From CALCTE01 sp045585835 (GTDB lineage Bacteria; Bacillota; Clostridia; Oscillospirales; CAG-272): a stretch of 64,000 nt of DNA. The stretch lies in NCBI GenBank assembly GCA_045585835.1, contig JAZMZG010000013.1, positions 62,001 to 126,000 on the forward strand. The letters are read 5' to 3'. Below the pieces are notes generated by a model that worked only from the letters and a program-made list of their open reading frames with translations, had not been told where the DNA came from and did not search any database. Positions 62,744-64,000 of the stretch are shown here, piece after piece (the first letter of the stretch is position 1; every line of letters begins with the position of its first letter). Both the position numbers and the translations under genes were made by a program.

Positions 62744-62801
62744 TTTCCTACAGAAATTTTGAAAACAATACTGACATTGATTTAAAAATTTCTGTAGGAA
62801 A
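62744..62801. repeat. 17-bp perfect inverted repeat upstream of spoIIG
   Basis: TTTCCTACAGAAATTTT (62744-62760) and its exact complement (62785-62801), with a 24-nt loop. It has no T-run and lies 35 bp upstream of the spoIIG -35. Confidence 0.85.
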
Positions 62802-62877
62802 TGAAAATAAGTAAAATTTATTTTTAGAAAAACATAATACGAATATAATTAAATATAATTATATATACCTAATTGTA

Positions 62878-62905
62878 ATCATAGCAAATTCGTCATAAAT
62901 CGCAA
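62878..62905 (-). promoter_or_regulatory. Second, distal minus-strand promoter
   Basis: TTGCGA (62905-62900), a 16-bp spacer and TATGAT (62883-62878) with an extended TGC. It points toward spoIIG and is part of the compound element. Confidence 0.5.
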
Positions 62906-62919
62906 GAGAGAGAAAAAAC

Positions 62920-62930
62920 GCCCTTTGGGC
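62920..62930 (-). terminator. Short terminator-like hairpin
   Basis: GCCC-AAA-GGGC followed on the minus strand by G and six T residues. The stem is only four G-C pairs, so strength is uncertain. Confidence 0.5.
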
Positions 62931-62955
62931 ATAAATTATATGAAATCACTCCCCT

Positions 62956-62987
62956 CAATTTCGTTAAATTTGCATTTAACGAAATTG
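62956..62987. repeat. Perfect 14-bp palindromic hairpin
   Basis: CAATTTCGTTAAAT and ATTTAACGAAATTG with loop TTGC. It contains the same TTTCGTTAAA/TTTAACGAAA half-sites as the dyad at 36543, but at a different spacing. Confidence 0.85.
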
Positions 62988-63037
62988 TATATATTGAAAA
63001 CGGGGTGTCCCCTTTGACTTAAATTTACATAATTTTC

Positions 63038-63065
63038 TTGAATTTATTAAAATATGTGATAAAAT
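63038..63065 (+). promoter_or_regulatory. Promoter of murC
   Basis: TTGAAT, a 16-bp spacer, TAAAAT with an extended TGA; AAGGATATT and ATG 63096 follow. Confidence 0.72.
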
Positions 63066-63095
63066 AGATTTATAAAATTATTTAAGGATATTATT

Positions 63096-64000
63096 ATGGA
63101 TAATATTTTGAACAAATCAAAAAATATTTATTTCATCGGAATCGGTGGAATCAGTATGTCATCTATTGCTTTTGTGTTGAAGCATATGGGATATAATGTT
63201 TCCGGCTCGGATATTTGCCAAAGCAAAAAGACTGATGAATTAGAAGCGGCGGGAATTAAAGTTAACATCGGCCACTCCCCTGCCAATATTGACAGCAATT
63301 TGGATTTGGTAATATATACTGCCGATGTTAAAGACGATAACCCCGAGCTTATAAGAGCGCGAGAGCTTGCAATATCTTGCCTTGTACGTGCTGATGCTCT
63401 TGGACTTTTGATGAAAAATTATATCATTCCCATCGGTGTTTCGGGTACTCACGGAAAAAGCACGACGACGTCTATGCTTAGCGACATTTTTACAGCTTCA
63501 AATGTTGATCCTACGGTGCTTTCCGGTGCTGAACTTGCAACTAACAACGGTGCGGCGTACCGACTTGGAGCAGATAAATATTTTATCTTTGAAGCATGCG
63601 AGTACACCAATTCATTTTTGAGATTTTTCCCAAAAATTGCGCTTGTCCTTAACGTTGAGGAAGATCATCTTGATTACTTTAGCGATATTAACGATATAAA
63701 GCGTGCATTTTCAAAATTTGTCGATATTTGCGGTGATGATGGCACGGTTATAGTAAATGCAGACTGTAAAAATTCTTTGGACAGCGTAAAAGATTATAAA
63801 GGGACGATATTCACTTACGGTGTTGAAAATGACGCTGATTTTACTTGCAAGAATTTAAAATATGATCACGGACGTCCGATATTCGATGTCTTCTATAAGG
63901 GCGAATATCTTGCAAGTCTTTCTATGTCCGTGTTCGGCAAGCATAACGTGTCAAATGCGCTTGCAGCGATGGCTGCGGCATATTGTTGTAAGCTTCCCGT
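63096..64000 (+). CDS. murC: UDP-N-acetylmuramate-L-alanine ligase, N-terminal part (3' end outside window)
   Basis: Adds L-alanine to UDP-MurNAc, the first step of the peptidoglycan stem peptide. The first 301 codons are present. The N-terminal Rossmann motif GIGGISMSSIA is near residue 17 and the ATP-binding GVSGTHGKSTTT near residue 115. EACEYTNSFLRF and LNVEEDHLDYF carry further family residues. The ATG at 63096 has a modest AAGGAT SD. The end of the gene lies beyond base 64000. Confidence 0.95.
   Translation, partial: MDNILNKSKNIYFIGIGGISMSSIAFVLKHMGYNVSGSDICQSKKTDELEAAGIKVNIGHSPANIDSNLDLVIYTADVKDDNPELIRARELAISCLVRADALGLLMKNYIIPIGVSGTHGKSTTTSMLSDIFTASNVDPTVLSGAELATNNGAAYRLGADKYFIFEACEYTNSFLRFFPKIALVLNVEEDHLDYFSDINDIKRAFSKFVDICGDDGTVIVNADCKNSLDSVKDYKGTIFTYGVENDADFTCKNLKYDHGRPIFDVFYKGEYLASLSMSVFGKHNVSNALAAMAAAYCCKLP

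Larger units (their letters stand above)
62646..63095. other. 450-bp intergenic region between spoIIG and murC
   Basis: No protein gene is supported. From left to right it holds the spoIIG promoter with a Spo0A-like box, a 17-bp inverted repeat, a very AT-rich tract, a compound element of a minus-strand promoter, terminator-like hairpin, 14-bp palindromic hairpin and GGGG/CCCC mini-hairpin, and finally the murC promoter. Each is listed separately. Confidence 0.8.

Noticed and set aside
62940..63017. A 25-codon plus-strand small protein
   Set aside because: The frame runs through two perfect hairpins, has no SD and no codon bias; the RNA/DNA element explains the sequence better.
1..64000. CRISPR arrays, insertion sequences, rRNA genes, toxin-antitoxin pairs
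   Set aside because: No regularly spaced repeats, transposase motifs, rRNA sequence or typical small paired genes were seen on either strand.

Overview
The window is a gene-dense stretch of chromosome from a low-GC, endospore-forming, Gram-positive bacterium of the class Clostridia. An Oscillospirales/Ruminococcaceae-like affiliation is my inference from protein style, not a computed placement. The evidence is: the pyrH-frr-uppS-cdsA-dxr-rseP-ispG-polC order typical of Firmicutes; a PolC-type replicase; sporulation genes (spoIIE, spoIIGA-sigE, spoIIID, a CotF-like coat protein); SepF/DivIVA division genes; and purine-rich Shine-Dalgarno (SD) sites with frequent extended -10 promoters (TGnTATAAT). 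No phage, transposase, CRISPR array or rRNA was seen. One tRNA is present, tRNA-Leu(UAG).

Layout. 1-10.1 kb: translation, isoprenoid/lipid and replication operon (pyrH to polC). 10.2-18.3 kb: envelope block with a DUF4349 lipoprotein, a BlaI-M56 sensor pair behind two tandem operators, a PrsA-like foldase, a CotF-like protein, a CapD/FlaA1-type nucleotide-sugar dehydratase and a ManA-like cupin. 18.4-26.5 kb: a probably abundant secreted, membrane-tethered DOMON/CBM9-like protein, purine and pyrimidine salvage (xpt, guaB, upp), a DMT transporter, an M18 aminopeptidase and dapA. 26.5-35.8 kb: a long plus-strand operon queA-miaA-HlyD-like-ylmE-sepF-ylmH-divIVA-lspA-rluD-transketolase halves, in which most neighbours touch or overlap. 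35.8-44.6 kb: MBL hydrolase, RluA-type synthase, amidase, radA, xer recombinase, spoIIID, radC, an acyltransferase-like protein and a CDF transporter. 44.6-51 kb: tRNA-Leu, DUF4830 protein, tadA, ABC-F ATPase, DUF1294, Crp/Fnr regulator, an orphan anchored protein and malic enzyme. 51-64 kb: spoIIE, an AraC-MDR-Gfo/Idh cassette, nth, ymdB-like, a GH2 glycosidase, the spoIIG operon and the start of murC.

How the parts work together. Most of the window is core metabolism, cell division and sporulation control. SpoIIE, SpoIIGA/SigE and SpoIIID together cover forespore-to-mother-cell signalling. The accessory parts are the AraC/dehydrogenase/GH2 carbohydrate genes, the BlaI-M56 module and the secreted binding protein.

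The most unusual signals are non-coding or subtle. They include a compound hairpin/terminator/promoter element between spoIIG and murC (62878-63012), a 14-bp inverted repeat bracketing the tRNA-Leu promoter, intrinsic terminators built into the 3' ends of convergent genes, an IMP dehydrogenase of the Tritrichomonas-like subfamily, and an ABC-F gene whose best-placed start codon appears to be ATA. I did not find a clearly new multi-gene system.
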